Below, in pieces: positions 1-8,664 of a stretch of DNA of 64,000 bases (within the stretch, counting starts at the first letter, position 1; every line of letters begins with the position of its first letter). The notes under the pieces are model-generated. The model was not told the DNA's origin and searched no databases. It worked only from the letters and a program-made list of their open reading frames with translations. This stretch comes from Rhodoferax sp. TH121 (GTDB taxonomy: Bacteria; Pseudomonadota; Gammaproteobacteria; Burkholderiales; Burkholderiaceae_C). A program made the translations under genes and the position numbers. The stretch is from positions 310,001 to 374,000 of the forward strand of contig NZ_NOXW01000022.1 of assembly GCF_002251855.1 (NCBI RefSeq). Direction: 5' to 3'.

Positions 1-241
1 TTTTCCACGAATCCAATGCTTGTTGTCCCTTGGCCTGTATGGCTGTGTCTTGCAGCGCAGACACGGCCTGACTCGTCGACGGTACTGGTGCCTGCACAAG
101 TCGGCGTATTTGAGGCACTGCATAAAGGCAGCTCAGCACCGTGAGCAGCAGCAATGGCCAACGCCAACGCGCTCGGCGCCACTGCGAATAGAGAGGTTCC
201 CTAATGAAGTGCCAGCGTTTCAATCTCTTGTTGTGTTCCAT
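1..241 (-). CDS. Membrane-anchored protein, N-terminal part (runs off left edge)
   Basis: An open frame begins with ATG at 241 on the minus strand and continues without a stop past base 1, giving 80 visible residues. The start is MEHNKRLKRWHFIREPLYSQ. A basic stretch is followed by one hydrophobic segment at about residues 29-47 (WPLLLLTVLSCLYAVPQI), then a polar Ala/Gln/Ser-rich part. This is the pattern of a single-pass inner-membrane protein with a short cytoplasmic tail. It follows the ABC permease gene by 70 bases on the same strand, so it may share its transcript. I do not recognise the family. The coding call rests on the membrane topology and on the lack of a better frame. Confidence 0.55.
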   Translation of the reverse strand, partial: MEHNKRLKRWHFIREPLYSQWRRARWRWPLLLLTVLSCLYAVPQIRRLVQAPVPSTSQAVSALQDTAIQAKGQQALDSWK

Positions 242-310
242 AGTTGAATTTCGCCTCGTCACAATAGGGCGTTCTATGAATGTCGGCTTCTGCCGAAAAC
301 AGCCGTCACC

Positions 311-1147
311 TCACTTCGCAAACCGCTTGCGCGTAAGCGCCAGTGCCACCCAGAACGCACCAACGGCATACACCGCCAGCACCGCCAAATGTCGCAGGGC
401 ATCCGTCGGCCACTGGTCCATGAACAGAGGCCGCACCAGGGCTACTGCGTTGGACAGCGGCAGCCAGTCAGCCACCACGCGCACCACCACGGGCAACTGT
501 TCGAGCGGGAAAAAGACGCCACTCAGGAACATCATGGGCGTGAGGAAAAGGGTGAAGTAGTAGGTAAAGAAGTCGTAGCCTTTGGCCAGCGCATTGAAGA
601 TGAGCGCGATGCAGCTGAAGGTGATGCCCACGCCGAACAGGATGGGCCAGGCCACCAGCAGCTTGGGGCTGTGGCTGATGCCCAGCGCGAGCATGACGCC
701 CAGGATGGCGGTGACGGTGAACAGGGACTTGAAGGCAGCCCAGAGCATTTCGGCCAGCACCACGTTGTCCAGACTCACCGGGGCGTTCATGATGCCGTCC
801 CAAGTCTTTTGCACATGCATGCGGCTGAAGGCGGAGTACAGCGCCTCAAACGAGGCGGCCTGCATGGCGCTCATGCAGATGGAGCCGCTGGCGAGGAACA
901 GAATGTAGGGCACAGCCACGTTGCCGGCTGGGCCAGCTACATTGACCTCGCCCACCAGGGCGCCCATGCCATAGCCAAAGGCGACCAGCCACATGAGGGG
1001 TTCGGCAATATTGCCGACAAGGCTGGGAATGGCCAACTTGCGCCAGACTAGCAGGTTGCGCAGGAACACGGGCCAGAAGCGCAAGGACACCTCCGGCGCG
1101 CGCCAGATGGATTGGGGCTTGGGCTGAACGTAATTAGCGGTGGTCAT
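311..1147 (-). CDS. ABC-2 type transporter permease, NodJ/DrrB-like
   Basis: This 278-residue integral membrane protein has about six hydrophobic segments and no ATPase domain. It matches the ABC-2 permease pattern of the NodJ/DrrB export group: a cytoplasmic N-terminus with an amphipathic region, paired helices after residue 45, and a late segment (PMMFLSGVFFPLEQLP, about residues 205-220) typical of ABC-2 proteins. It pairs with the ATPase immediately upstream, four bases away, so the two form one exporter. NodIJ exports lipo-chitin signals in rhizobia, but homologues are widespread in Burkholderiales with unknown substrates. The substrate here cannot be told from sequence. Confidence 0.9.
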   Translation of the reverse strand: MTTANYVQPKPQSIWRAPEVSLRFWPVFLRNLLVWRKLAIPSLVGNIAEPLMWLVAFGYGMGALVGEVNVAGPAGNVAVPYILFLASGSICMSAMQAASFEALYSAFSRMHVQKTWDGIMNAPVSLDNVVLAEMLWAAFKSLFTVTAILGVMLALGISHSPKLLVAWPILFGVGITFSCIALIFNALAKGYDFFTYYFTLFLTPMMFLSGVFFPLEQLPVVVRVVADWLPLSNAVALVRPLFMDQWPTDALRHLAVLAVYAVGAFWVALALTRKRFAK

Positions 1148-1151
1148 GGGA

Positions 1152-2075
1152 TCAACCTTCCTCGCGGATCTGGCGTCCGGTCAGTTTCAAAAACAAGTCT
1201 TCCAGATTGGCCGGACGGTGCAGGGTGCGCAGCTGCGGATGAGCGGCCAAGCCCTGCAGCAGGGCGCCGGCGTCTTGCGTGTAGAAAAACACGGTCTCGC
1301 CGCTTACCTCGATGCGCGCGGCCAGGTTGCGCAAGGGGCTGTCTACCAGAGCCAGCGCGCCAACGCCGAACACCTCAACAACGTCCGGCTCCAAATGCTG
1401 GGCGATCAGGTCGCGCGGGGTGCCCTCCGCAATCTTCTTTCCATGGTCCAACACTAGCAGGCGGTTGCACAGCCGCTCGGCTTCGTCCATGAAGTGGGTG
1501 GTCAGCAGGATGGACTTGCCTTGTTGCAGCAGTACCTGCAGGCGCTCCCACATCAGGTGGCGGGCTTGTGGGTCCAAGCCGGTAGTTGGCTCGTCCAGCA
1601 GCAGCAGCTTGGGATCGTTCACCAATGCACGTGCCAACGAGAGTCGCCGGCGCATGCCACCTGACAGCTCGCCGGGTTTGGCGTTGGCCTTGTGGGTCAG
1701 GGCGGCAAACTCCAGCAGCTGTGGAATACGCGCCTGGATGGCCGCGTCTTTCAGGCCGAAATAGCGGCCAAAGACCAGCAGGTTTTCGGCGCAGCTGAAG
1801 TCGGGGTCCAGTGTGTCGAACTGGGTGACCACGCCAAGCTGGGCCTTGATGGCCAGTGCGTCACGTGGCATTTCCAAGCCCAGCGCTTGGATGCTGCCTC
1901 CGTCGGGCACGGTGTGGCCCAGGCACATGCGGATAGTGGTCGTTTTGCCCGCGCCGTTAGGCCCGATCACACCCAGGCATTCGCCCGGCGCGATTTCGAA
2001 AGACAGGTCTTTGACCACCTCCGCGTCACCATAACGCTTGTGCAAGTGCTGCACTTCAAACAGTTTTGCATTCAT
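1152..2075 (-). CDS. ABC transporter ATP-binding protein, NodI/DrrA-like
   Basis: This 307-residue nucleotide-binding subunit is the partner of the downstream ABC-2 permease. All motifs are visible: Walker A GPNGAGKTTTIRM near residue 38, signature LSGGMRRRLSLARAL near 138, Walker B LLLLDEPTTGLDP near 158 and the switch His in LLTTHFMDEAERL near 190. The C-terminal 80 residues after the ATPase core are typical of DrrA/NodI exporters, not importers. It lies between a diguanylate cyclase gene (24 bases upstream) and the permease (4 bases downstream), probably in one operon. Export of a lipid or saccharide-like compound is inferred from the family only. Confidence 0.92.
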   Translation of the reverse strand: MNAKLFEVQHLHKRYGDAEVVKDLSFEIAPGECLGVIGPNGAGKTTTIRMCLGHTVPDGGSIQALGLEMPRDALAIKAQLGVVTQFDTLDPDFSCAENLLVFGRYFGLKDAAIQARIPQLLEFAALTHKANAKPGELSGGMRRRLSLARALVNDPKLLLLDEPTTGLDPQARHLMWERLQVLLQQGKSILLTTHFMDEAERLCNRLLVLDHGKKIAEGTPRDLIAQHLEPDVVEVFGVGALALVDSPLRNLAARIEVSGETVFFYTQDAGALLQGLAAHPQLRTLHRPANLEDLFLKLTGRQIREEG

Positions 2076-2099
2076 GCGGCCATTGTGCCGCAGGGGTGT

Positions 2100-3254
2100 C
2101 TAGTCTGCCTGCAGCAGCCGGCCCCGGCCCTGCGCCTTGGCCTGGTACAGCGCGGTATCGGCGCGCACCATGAAGTCGGTGAGTTTCTGGTCGTTAGGCT
2201 TCAGCAAGGCCAGGCCGGCACTGTAGCCCACGCGCAGCGTGGGCTGCTGGATGCCTTCTTCCAACAGGGCCAGGCGCAGTCGTTGCTCCACGTGCAGGGC
2301 CGCGCGTTTGTCCGTCTGCGGTAGCAGCAGGGCAAACTCTTCGCCGCCAATGCGCGCTGCCAGATCGCTGCTGCGGCGGTTGGACTGCAGCACCTTGCCG
2401 ACCATACGCAACACCTGGTCACCCACTTCGTGGCCCTGCGTGTCGTTGATGCGTTTGAAGTGGTCTAGGTCCAGCATGATCAGCGCCAGCGGGGTGCGGT
2501 GGCGTCGTGCCTGGTCGAACAGGGCGGGGGCCCGGTCATCCCAGCCATGGCGGTTGAGCAGACCGGTGAGGTTATCGGTAAACGCCTGTTCGCGCAGCTG
2601 GCCCTCAGCCTCTTCGCGCCAGGCCACGAGTACCGCCACGGTGGTCAGCACCAAAGCCAGATTGGCCGTGAGTTGTGCCGCCACGTTCACAGGGTGGGGC
2701 GCGTCGAAGGTGGGGTAAAGCTCGGGGTAAAACGCACCCAGTACGCCACGGGCCAGTGATGCGCAGGCGACTGCCCCGTAACACAGGGCCACCAGGGCAC
2801 GCCAACGCAAGCTCGCTGGCTGGCGAGGCCCCAGTGCAGCCTGGGCCACGATGGTCAACTGGATTGCAAACAGCAGATTGGCATACCCCACGCGCAGGCT
2901 GTAGTTTTCAAAACTCAAGGCGTACCCGATGGGCATCAAGATCAGCAGGGCGAGCAGGGCGCGTTGGTTGCGGCGGGGCCCCAGCCAGGCTTGCAAGGCC
3001 AGGAACATCAGGTAATTGGCCACGGAGGCCATCACCATGGCCATCGTGGACAGCACGGGGTCCAGCCAGTGGCCAAAGGCAAAGCCCGAGGCGATGATGG
3101 CAACCCAGCCCAGTGTTTGGCTCAACAGGCTGAATTGGGCCAGGCGGGCGGCGCGGCTGATGCCCTGGCCCATGATCAGGAGCAGAGCGACGGAGACAGT
3201 GCTCAGGTTGAGCGCCGTCAGGACCAAAATGGTCAGGACATTGAGCTTCTCCAT
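2100..3254 (-). CDS. Membrane-bound diguanylate cyclase (GGDEF)
   Basis: Makes cyclic di-GMP from two GTP. The N-terminal 210 residues hold about six to seven membrane helices without a recognisable periplasmic sensor. The C-terminal GGDEF domain carries the active-site loop GGEEF and an inhibitory RxxD site (RSSD) exactly five residues before it, so both catalysis and product inhibition look intact. I chose the ATG at 3254 (MEKLNVLTILVL) because it begins five bases past the amn stop; an upstream ATG at 3281 would overlap amn. It lies just after amn and ahead of the ABC exporter, all on the minus strand. There is no EAL domain. Confidence 0.9.
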   Translation of the reverse strand: MEKLNVLTILVLTALNLSTVSVALLLIMGQGISRAARLAQFSLLSQTLGWVAIIASGFAFGHWLDPVLSTMAMVMASVANYLMFLALQAWLGPRRNQRALLALLILMPIGYALSFENYSLRVGYANLLFAIQLTIVAQAALGPRQPASLRWRALVALCYGAVACASLARGVLGAFYPELYPTFDAPHPVNVAAQLTANLALVLTTVAVLVAWREEAEGQLREQAFTDNLTGLLNRHGWDDRAPALFDQARRHRTPLALIMLDLDHFKRINDTQGHEVGDQVLRMVGKVLQSNRRSSDLAARIGGEEFALLLPQTDKRAALHVEQRLRLALLEEGIQQPTLRVGYSAGLALLKPNDQKLTDFMVRADTALYQAKAQGRGRLLQAD

Positions 3255-3258
3255 GCGT

Positions 3259-4752
3259 TTACTGGAAGGCCACCTCAGCAAAGCTGCGCAGCTTGCGGCT
3301 GTGCAACTGGTCTACCCCCTGGGCACGCAGCAGTTCCAGCGCGCGGATGCCGATGCGTAGGTGTTGGTCTACGCGCTCGCGGTAGAAGTGGTTGGCCATG
3401 CCAGGCAGCTTGATTTCGCCGTGCAGGGGCTTGTCACTCACACACAGCAAAGTGCCGTAGGGCACGCGGAAGCGGAAACCGTTGGCCGCAATGGTGGCGC
3501 TTTCCATGTCCAGCGCCACGGCGCGACTCTGGCTGAAGCGGCGCTGGGGTGTGTTGTCAGGCAGTAGTTCCCAGTTACGGTTGTCGGTGCTGGCCACGGT
3601 GCCCGTGCGCATGATGCTCTTGAGTGCGGCACCCTGGATTTGGGTGACATCGGCCACCGCCTGCTCCAGCGCCAGCTGAATTTCTGCCAGCGCCGGGATC
3701 GGCACCCACAGCGGCAGCTCTTCGTCCAACACATGGTCCTCGCGCACATAGCCGTGGGCCAGCACGTAGTCGCCCAGCTGCTGGCTGTTGCGCAGGCCCG
3801 CGCAGTGGCCCAGCATGATCCAGGCATGTGGGCGCAGCACCGCGATGTGGTCGGTGATGGTCTTGGCATTGGCCGGGCCCACGCCGATGTTGACCATGGT
3901 GATGCCGGCGTTGTCGGCGCGCACCAGGTGGTAGCCCGGCATTTGGGGCAGGCGCGGTGGCGCAGCGCCCAAGGCGTCAGTGGTCTGGGCGGGCAGCCCC
4001 ACGCGGCGGGTGACCACATTGCCGGGCTCCACAAAGGCAACGTACTCGCTGTCGGGCTTGGCCATCTCGGCATGGCCCAGGCGCACGAATTCGTCGATAT
4101 AGAACTGGTAATTGGTGAACAGCACAAAATTCTGGAAGTGCTCGGGCGCCGTGCCGGTGTAGTGGCGCAGCCGGTGCAGCGAATAGTCCACCCGCGGCGC
4201 GGTGAACAGCGACAGAGGTTGGGGCTCGCCAGCCTTGGGGCTGTAGGTGCCGTTGGCAATGCCGTCGTCCATGGCGGCCAGGTCGGGCAGGTCGAACACA
4301 TCGCGCATCAGCGTGCGGCGTTCGGCGTTCATTTGGCCCTCCACGTGGTCGTGTTCGGCAAACGAGAAGTGAACCGGAATGGGCTGGCTGCTGGTGCCCA
4401 CCTCCAGCTCCACGCCATGGTTTTGCAGCAGCAGGCGGAACTGTTCCAGGTAATAACTGCTGTAGAGGTCGGGGCGGGTCAGCGTGGTTTCAAACCGGCC
4501 GGGGCCAGCCACAAAGCCAAAGCTCAGGCGCGCTGCTTCGGAGCCCGGTTTGCGCGATACCGTATCGGTGTGGATGCGCACCAGCGGGTAGCAAGCGCGC
4601 ACATGGCCTTGGCTGTCGTTGCCAGCCACAAACTGCTGCATGGCTTGGCGCAAATGCTGGATGCTGCTGTCGTAAATGCGCTGGACCTGGGCCAGCGCGG
4701 CGGCCGGTTCGGTAAAGCGGGCGGGAGCGATGAAAGGGGGCAAGCTGGGCAT
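3259..4752 (-). CDS. amn: AMP nucleosidase
   Basis: Hydrolyses AMP to adenine and ribose 5-phosphate and so controls the adenylate pool. The protein of about 497 residues has the amn layout: an N-terminal regulatory alpha/beta domain and a C-terminal nucleoside-phosphorylase-like domain with NIGVGPANAKTITDH, an IMLGHCAGLR segment and VALDMESATIAANGFRFRVP, where the MES motif holds the catalytic base region. The frame stays open to 5016, but I place the start at ATG 4752 (MPSLPPFIAPARF). The extension is not family-like and would run antisense through a small gene starting at 4825. The gene is divergent from that small gene. Confidence 0.93.
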   Translation of the reverse strand: MPSLPPFIAPARFTEPAAALAQVQRIYDSSIQHLRQAMQQFVAGNDSQGHVRACYPLVRIHTDTVSRKPGSEAARLSFGFVAGPGRFETTLTRPDLYSSYYLEQFRLLLQNHGVELEVGTSSQPIPVHFSFAEHDHVEGQMNAERRTLMRDVFDLPDLAAMDDGIANGTYSPKAGEPQPLSLFTAPRVDYSLHRLRHYTGTAPEHFQNFVLFTNYQFYIDEFVRLGHAEMAKPDSEYVAFVEPGNVVTRRVGLPAQTTDALGAAPPRLPQMPGYHLVRADNAGITMVNIGVGPANAKTITDHIAVLRPHAWIMLGHCAGLRNSQQLGDYVLAHGYVREDHVLDEELPLWVPIPALAEIQLALEQAVADVTQIQGAALKSIMRTGTVASTDNRNWELLPDNTPQRRFSQSRAVALDMESATIAANGFRFRVPYGTLLCVSDKPLHGEIKLPGMANHFYRERVDQHLRIGIRALELLRAQGVDQLHSRKLRSFAEVAFQ

Positions 4753-4824
4753 AGGGGTATTGTGCCGCGTGATTGTTTGCGCGGTATGCGGTAGAGTGCA
4801 GGCAAGACCACCACGAGGCGCACG

Positions 4825-5151
4825 GTGCCAGACCCGAAAGACTCCCGTTTTCACGAAACCGGCTTTCCCTCTTTGCAGTGGGAGGAGGATGATCTGCCAA
4901 CGCGCCCCATGCCGTTTCATGAGCGACCGCTGCAAGCGCGCATTGACCATGAAATGGCCATCATTGCCGAGCACCACATCCGTATCGCCCTGGCCATAGA
5001 AAAGTTTTGGGGCCACCGCGACTGCGTGGAGTACCTGCAGACCCTGGTGCTGAGCGGTGGCTACAGCGACAGTACGCGCAACCGCGTGGGCTTCAAGCCC
5101 GAGGTACTGTCGGCCTTGATCAATCTGGCTTCGCTACACAAGGTGGAGTGA
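4825..5151 (+). CDS. Small conserved hypothetical protein
   Basis: This 108-residue protein starts with GTG at 4825, preceded by a GAGG ribosome-binding site at 4814-4817. It begins MPDPKDSRFHETGFPSLQWE and continues into a mostly helical region with many charged residues (FHERPLQARIDHEMAIIAEH, EKFWGHRDCVEYLQTL). No signal peptide or membrane segment is present. The gene is divergent from amn with a 72-base spacer that must hold both promoters. I do not recognise a named domain. Codon use and the Shine-Dalgarno site support it being real. Confidence 0.7.
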   Translation: MPDPKDSRFHETGFPSLQWEEDDLPTRPMPFHERPLQARIDHEMAIIAEHHIRIALAIEKFWGHRDCVEYLQTLVLSGGYSDSTRNRVGFKPEVLSALINLASLHKVE

Positions 5152-5169
5152 GCCCCCAGCGCGGGCGAG

Positions 5170-5394
5170 TCAGCCTGCGTTCCGTTCGGCGGCCGCTGCG
5201 CACGCAGCACAAATACAGGCTTTGCCACGGTCAAGTACCGGAATGCGGGCCAGCAGCTCTGTGCTGAAGGTCGCCTCGGTGCACCAGCAGGGTGGCCGTT
5301 TTTGGCCAGTGGCGCGTTCCAGTTCCATGGCGCATTGGTTCCCTTGCCCGCATAGCGGGCACACTTCAGGGTTGGTGGGGCGTGGCACGAGCAT
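5170..5394 (-). CDS. Cysteine-rich CWC family protein
   Basis: This 74-residue protein has paired cysteines: CPLCG near residue 12, a further Cys at 21, CWC at 36-38 and CICAAC at 60-65. The spacing matches the Cys_rich_CWC family of small bacterial proteins, presumably metal-binding, of unknown function. The start is ATG 5394 (MLVPRPTNPEVCPLCG). A longer frame runs further upstream but has no family features and would run antisense through the CYTH gene. The gene is convergent with the small protein ending at 5151 and divergent from the CYTH gene at 5449. Confidence 0.8.
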   Translation of the reverse strand: MLVPRPTNPEVCPLCGQGNQCAMELERATGQKRPPCWCTEATFSTELLARIPVLDRGKACICAACAAAAERNAG

Positions 5395-5448
5395 GGTGAC
5401 CCAGTGTAGCCGTCGCAGCCCATTTTTTCTTGAAGGATGCATGCCGCC

Positions 5449-5916
5449 ATGGCCGTAGAAATTGAACGCAAGTTTTTGGTAATGGGCCAGCCCTGGTTGC
5501 AGGTGCCTGGAGTGGTGTTTCGCCAGGGTTACCTGAATCGGGACAAGGCCCGCACGGTGCGCGTGCGCGTGGCGGGGGCGGTGGCCTATCTCACCATCAA
5601 AGGCGTGAGTGTGGGCGCAACCCGTGCCGAGTTTGAGTACCCCATTCCCCTGGCCGACGCCGAAGCCCTGCTGGCCCTGTGTGAGGGCCCCTTGATTGAG
5701 AAAACCCGCCATGTGCTGACCCACGCAGGCACTGTGTGGGAACTGGATGTGTTTGCCGGCGACAACGCCGGGCTGGTGGTGGCCGAGGTGGAGCTGCTGT
5801 CTGAAGACCAGGCGTTTGTGCGCCCCGGCTGGCTGGGCGCTGAGGTAACGCAGGACGCGCGCTACTTCAATTCCAGTTTGGCTGCACACCCCTATTGCCG
5901 CTGGTCCACCCCGTAG
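5449..5916 (+). CDS. CYTH domain protein (triphosphate tunnel metalloenzyme family)
   Basis: This 155-residue protein opens with MAVEIERKFLV, the EIERK signature that defines CYTH/triphosphate tunnel enzymes. These use a beta-barrel tunnel to bind and hydrolyse triphosphate or inorganic tripolyphosphate with a divalent metal. Later alternating acidic and basic residues (ARTVRVRVAG, AEFEYPIPLADAEAL, EKTRHVL, WELDVFAGDNAGLVVAEVEL) fit the tunnel strands. The start at 5449 gives the family N-terminus; an in-frame ATG at 5437 would leave no space after the Shine-Dalgarno-like GAAGG. Its 3' end overlaps the converging TPR gene by 25 bases. The substrate is not predictable. Confidence 0.9.
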   Translation: MAVEIERKFLVMGQPWLQVPGVVFRQGYLNRDKARTVRVRVAGAVAYLTIKGVSVGATRAEFEYPIPLADAEALLALCEGPLIEKTRHVLTHAGTVWELDVFAGDNAGLVVAEVELLSEDQAFVRPGWLGAEVTQDARYFNSSLAAHPYCRWSTP

Positions 5917-7415
5917 CGCGCATGCAACGAGGCTGCCAGCGTGGCCATCGGGGCTTGCCAGTCTGCCCCAGCGCTTTGCCGGTGTACGGCAAAGCCGGGG
6001 AACCAGGGCGAGGGGGAGCCTTCCTCTTGCCAACGGAATTCTGCGGGGGCCGGCACCAGCACATCCCCGCCGATGCCCAGCCCAGCGCACAGGTGCACAT
6101 TGGTGTTGCTCACGCCCACCAGTCCGTCCAGGCACGACAAGAGGGCGAGCAGTTCGTCCAGATCCTGGTCGTACCCACTGGCGTCCAGCACCCGGTCTTC
6201 GCCCAGACGGGTTTGCACATGCGCCCACTCCTGGGGCTGTAGCTCCCGCTGCAAAACCACGACCTCCACGTCCAGCGTTGCAAGAACGTCCAGAATGCCA
6301 TCCAGTGGAGCGGATTTTTGCAGCCAGCGTTGCGTGGCAAACCCCTGCGGCTGGGCTTGCGTGCCTGCGCGCCAGGCTAGCCCCAGCTTGCGGCGGGGGC
6401 TGGCCAAGAGCGGGTGTTGCTGCTGCAGGCGTGCACGCAGGGTGGCGTTGGCCTGTAGCGGCACGGCGGCGGGGTAATGGTTTGCCTGCGTGCCGCCCAA
6501 AGCCAGGGGCAGGTCACCGATCTGCAGCCTGAGGGGCGCGGGTGCCTCTGGGGGGGGCGTTTGAACGAGCGAGGCAAAGGCCGGCTGGCATAGAAGTGGT
6601 GCCAGTTTGGTGTTGCACAGCTGGTAGTGCACCCGTGCGCCAAGTGCGTGCAAGGCTGGCAGGAAACGCATGAAAAACAGCTCGTCGCCGATGCCTTGTT
6701 CTCCCTGCACCCATACTGTGTGGCCGTGCAAGTCGGCTGGCAGTGCTGGTGTGTGGGGTTGCCAATCCGCGATTGCACCTTCATGGGCATGGCGGTTGAA
6801 GCGCCAAGCGTAGTGTGGCCAGCCCTGCGCTAGCCGGCCCTGGCGAAGGTAGAGCAGGGCGAGGTTGTGGTGCGCTTCCACATGTGCGGGGTGCAATGTC
6901 AGGGTGGCGCGCAAGGCGGAGGCGGCTGCAGCCGTCTGACCGCACTGGGCCAGACAGCTGCCCAGGTTGTAGTGCAGGCGCACCGAATGCGGGTGGCGCT
7001 GGGCGGCTGCCTGCAAAAAGGACACGGCCTGCTCTGGCATGCCAGCCTGTTCGTAGAACACTCCCAGGTTGTAGGCCGCTTCTTCGTGACCCGGGTCCAG
7101 CATAAAGGCCTTGATGAGCTGCATCTCCGCCGCCGTGTGTTGCCCGGTGAGCTGCAGGGCGCGGCCCAAGGTCATCGCATGTTCGATGGCCAGTGCAGCG
7201 TCCGCACCCGGATTCAGGTCGTGCAGCAGGGCCACGCAATCCTCATAGCGGCCCAAGTGGAACAGGGATTCACCGGCCAGAAAGCGCCAGTACGCGTTTT
7301 GGGGCTGGGCCTGCAGCGCCGAGGCGTAGGCATCGAAGGCCTGGGCGAACTGGCCTTGCGCCAGCAAGTGGTCGCCCGCCAGTGCATGGTCCAGTCCGGG
7401 TGTGGCCTCAGCCAT
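5892..7415 (-). CDS. Tetratricopeptide repeat protein with glycosyltransferase-like C-terminus
   Basis: The first half of this 507-residue protein holds about five to six TPR units, recognisable by repeats such as AYNLGVFYEQAGMPEQAVSF and LHYNLGSCLAQCG. The second half, after about residue 230, resembles the GT-B type domain often fused to TPRs in bacterial heptosyltransferase/SPINDLY-like proteins (VWVQGEQGIGDELFFMRFLP, LAWRAGTQ, GVSNTNVHLCAGLG). It starts within the last codons of the upstream glycosyltransferase gene (8-base overlap), so the pair is translationally coupled. It probably modifies or assembles a glycan or glycoprotein; the exact role is inference. Confidence 0.85.
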   Translation of the reverse strand: MAEATPGLDHALAGDHLLAQGQFAQAFDAYASALQAQPQNAYWRFLAGESLFHLGRYEDCVALLHDLNPGADAALAIEHAMTLGRALQLTGQHTAAEMQLIKAFMLDPGHEEAAYNLGVFYEQAGMPEQAVSFLQAAAQRHPHSVRLHYNLGSCLAQCGQTAAAASALRATLTLHPAHVEAHHNLALLYLRQGRLAQGWPHYAWRFNRHAHEGAIADWQPHTPALPADLHGHTVWVQGEQGIGDELFFMRFLPALHALGARVHYQLCNTKLAPLLCQPAFASLVQTPPPEAPAPLRLQIGDLPLALGGTQANHYPAAVPLQANATLRARLQQQHPLLASPRRKLGLAWRAGTQAQPQGFATQRWLQKSAPLDGILDVLATLDVEVVVLQRELQPQEWAHVQTRLGEDRVLDASGYDQDLDELLALLSCLDGLVGVSNTNVHLCAGLGIGGDVLVPAPAEFRWQEEGSPSPWFPGFAVHRQSAGADWQAPMATLAASLHARYGVDQRQ

Positions 7416-8085
7416 GGCGCTGTTGCGAGTAGTCGGCTAGCAGGCGCTCGCGATGCCACTCGGCGGCCATGGGATCATCGGCGTACTCGTGAAAGCAAGG
7501 CGTACCCAGCGTCCAGTGCAGCAGTTTGGCATCGGGGTTGGCGCCAAACTCCTGTGGTAGCCAATTCCATTCACGCGGCAGTGCGCCGATTTGCTCGTCC
7601 GCCAGCCATGTGAAGCGGTGCAGCTGCGCACCGGTGCCGTTTTCGACAAAGGCGGGGGTCACCACACGGTTGGCCGGGTGGCCGCAGTTCCACAGCACCA
7701 CGCTGGACCAGTTCTTGCGCGGGTAGTCCTGGTTCTTGGAGCCGAGGTACTTGCCCTGGGCCTTGGTCTTGTAGTCATGCTGCACGCACATCACGGCCTT
7801 GCTCTCGTCGCGCAGGGCCCAGAGTTCGCTGATGTCGGTGCGCAGAACCATGTCACCGTCCATGAAGATCGCCCAGCCGCTGTAGTCGGTCAGGTGCGGG
7901 AGCAGAAAGCGGCTGTAGATGAACTGGTTGCTACCGTCGCCATGGGTCTCGCGGTAGTCGGGCAGGGTGTGCAGCGCCAGTGGCGTGATGGCCACGGGCT
8001 GCCGTGCGTGCCGCACGATGCTGTTGGCACACACGTGGTACGCCACGGCTTCGCGCGGGTCATAACCAATGAAGATCCGGATCAT
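7408..8085 (-). CDS. Glycosyltransferase, GT8/GT-A-like
   Basis: This 225-residue protein starts MIRIFIGYDPREAVAYHV and contains a DGD metal-binding triad (AIFMDGDMVLRTDISELW, about residues 83-100), the DxD motif of GT-A glycosyltransferases. A late HWTLGTPCFHEY segment resembles the C-terminal His region of such enzymes. It lacks a signal peptide, so it acts in the cytoplasm on a nucleotide sugar. I use ATG 8085; the frame is open upstream but the extension has no family features. It heads a two-gene unit with the TPR protein, with overlapping stop and start codons. Donor and acceptor are unknown. Confidence 0.85.
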   Translation of the reverse strand: MIRIFIGYDPREAVAYHVCANSIVRHARQPVAITPLALHTLPDYRETHGDGSNQFIYSRFLLPHLTDYSGWAIFMDGDMVLRTDISELWALRDESKAVMCVQHDYKTKAQGKYLGSKNQDYPRKNWSSVVLWNCGHPANRVVTPAFVENGTGAQLHRFTWLADEQIGALPREWNWLPQEFGANPDAKLLHWTLGTPCFHEYADDPMAAEWHRERLLADYSQQRHG

Positions 8086-8238
8086 GCGCCATGCTAGGCC
8101 GGGGTGGCAGGCCTGAAGCGCAGAAAAGCACCGCTTTGCCCCGCCAAAAAGCGGGCGCTTCTTTGCAAAGAAGATACATGGCGCTGCTACGCTGGCTGCG
8201 GGCCGGCACCCTGCAGGCCATATGCAAAGGAGCGCGTG

Positions 8239-8580
8239 ATGCAAGGAATCCACCGATCATTTCTGGTTGCCACCCTGGGCGGTCTGTGCCTGCTGGGCAG
8301 TGCCTTGGCCCAGCAGAACCCGCCGCCCAAACCGCCCGAGGGTCAAGGCAATGGACAAGGTGGTGAGCACCGGGGCCCGCCACCCGATGCGCTGGCCGCC
8401 TGCACATCGCTGGCCAGTGGCGCCGCCTGCACCATGACCACGCCCCAGGGCAGCATGAGCGGCACCTGCGGCGCCCCCGAAGGCAAACCGTTGGCCTGCC
8501 GCCCGGCGCGTCCGCCCCAAGGGCACGGCCAGGGCGACAGCGGCAACAAGTCCCCACCGCCACCCAAGCCCGCGAACTGA
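8239..8580 (+). CDS. Small secreted Pro/Gly-rich protein with four cysteines
   Basis: This 113-residue protein has a clear signal peptide (MQGIHRSFLVATLGGLCLLG, likely cut after ALA) followed by a Pro/Gln/Gly-rich low-complexity stretch. A compact four-cysteine region (CTSLASGAAC...GTCGAPEGKPLAC) and a Pro-rich tail follow. A strong AAAGGAG ribosome-binding site sits at 8226-8232. Four cysteines suggest two disulfides in the periplasm. Similar short exported proteins occur in Comamonadaceae but I know of no function. The gene stands alone between divergent and downstream genes. Confidence 0.75.
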   Translation: MQGIHRSFLVATLGGLCLLGSALAQQNPPPKPPEGQGNGQGGEHRGPPPDALAACTSLASGAACTMTTPQGSMSGTCGAPEGKPLACRPARPPQGHGQGDSGNKSPPPPKPAN

Positions 8581-8664
8581 GTCTGCATCTAAGAGAAATT
8601 GGCTTCCAGCCCGCGTGGAATGTGCGCGAGCAGCTCCTGAATCAGGAGCGTTACACTGCGGGCC

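Noticed and set aside
4753..5016. N-terminal extension of amn to base 5016
   Set aside because: The extension is not family-like and would be antisense to the small gene at 4825, which has a good ribosome-binding site.
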